Below, one piece after another: positions 5,297 to 5,390 of a stretch of DNA of 5,390 nucleotides (within the stretch, counting starts at the first letter, position 1; each line of letters starts with the position of its first letter). The notes below the pieces were generated by a model. That model searched no databases. It was given only the letters and a program-made list of their open reading frames with translations, and was not told the origin of the DNA. Made by a program: the position numbers and the translations under genes. The DNA comes from Kiritimatiellia bacterium (GTDB lineage: Bacteria; Verrucomicrobiota; Kiritimatiellia; RFP12; UBA3636). The stretch covers positions 1 to 5,390 of the forward strand of contig JAFPUX010000196.1 of assembly GCA_017413145.1 (NCBI GenBank), in the 5' to 3' direction.

Positions 5297-5390
5297 CTAG
5301 CACACCCCGCCCCGTTCGCGCAACCGCGCGCGCACGAGGAAGAACGCGGCGACGGAGGCGTTCGCGAGAAAGAGAACCGCGGCCGCGGCC
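5297..5390 (-). CDS. C-terminal end of a probable membrane protein (5' truncated by window edge)
   Basis: On the minus strand an open frame enters from the right edge and ends at TAG (5299-5297), giving 30 residues. The sequence AAAAVLFLANASVAAFFLV is a plausible transmembrane helix, followed by a basic tail, RARLRERGGVC. A hydrophobic helix followed by Arg residues fits a cytoplasmic C terminus by the positive-inside rule. Nearly all codons end in G or C, as in neighbouring genes. The surface-repeat gene starts 10 bases downstream, which suggests cotranscription. The family cannot be recognised from so short a piece, and a chance open frame in GC-rich DNA is not excluded. Confidence 0.5.
   Translation of the reverse strand, partial: AAAAVLFLANASVAAFFLVRARLRERGGVC

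Noticed and set aside
5294..5323. Minus-strand promoter candidate for the surface-repeat gene (TTGCGC, 18-base gap, extended -10 TGCTAGACT), implying a leaderless mRNA
   Set aside because: The -10 overlaps the stop codon of the likely upstream gene 10 bases away. The -35 matches TTGACA at only about half its positions. Cotranscription explains the spacing more simply.

Overview
The window is a GC-rich bacterial segment (about 70% G+C by eye) with strongly G/C-ending codons throughout. The organism is Gram-negative: the minus-strand gene encodes an exported protein with an outer-membrane-style repeat region and a C-terminal Phe. That protein resembles the LA_2272-type surface-repeat family. 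Together with the diverged RibH, the use of few clear Shine-Dalgarno sites and the high GC, it suggests a PVC-group bacterium (Verrucomicrobiota/Kiritimatiellota/Lentisphaerota-like). This is a guess from gene content, not a demonstrated assignment.

Layout. Positions 2-169 (+) are the C-terminal end of an unrecognised gene with an Ala/Asp-rich tail. After a 92-base gap with a good sigma70-like promoter (202-230) and a Shine-Dalgarno-like site come four plus-strand genes. They are ribH (lumazine synthase, 262-723), nusB (transcription antitermination factor, 822-1322), an ABC-F family ATPase (1319-3265, overlapping nusB by ATGA) and a Gfo/Idh/MocA-family oxidoreductase (3323-4327). This gene converges on a minus-strand surface-repeat protein (4324-5286), and the two stop codons share the palindrome CTAG. 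Ten bases upstream of the surface-repeat gene lies the end of a further minus-strand gene (5297-5390), a membrane-protein tail, so the minus-strand pair is probably an operon.

Function. ribH next to nusB is a widespread conserved arrangement (as in E. coli), and the ABC-F gene adds a ribosome-linked protein to it. The plus-strand run is therefore mostly housekeeping: riboflavin synthesis, rRNA antitermination, and translation or ribosome maintenance. The oxidoreductase has no obvious functional tie to the others.

The most unusual signal is non-coding. The two plus-strand spacers between non-overlapping genes of this run (ribH/nusB and ABC-F/oxidoreductase) consist almost wholly of tandem 8-bp units of the form NNGACCAT. 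In both, the last unit is fused to the start codon, so its AT supplies the first two bases of ATG. Neither start has a Shine-Dalgarno sequence. The first array also begins with units in the opposite orientation and can form a long imperfect hairpin. No complete mobile element, CRISPR array, RNA gene or defence system is visible.
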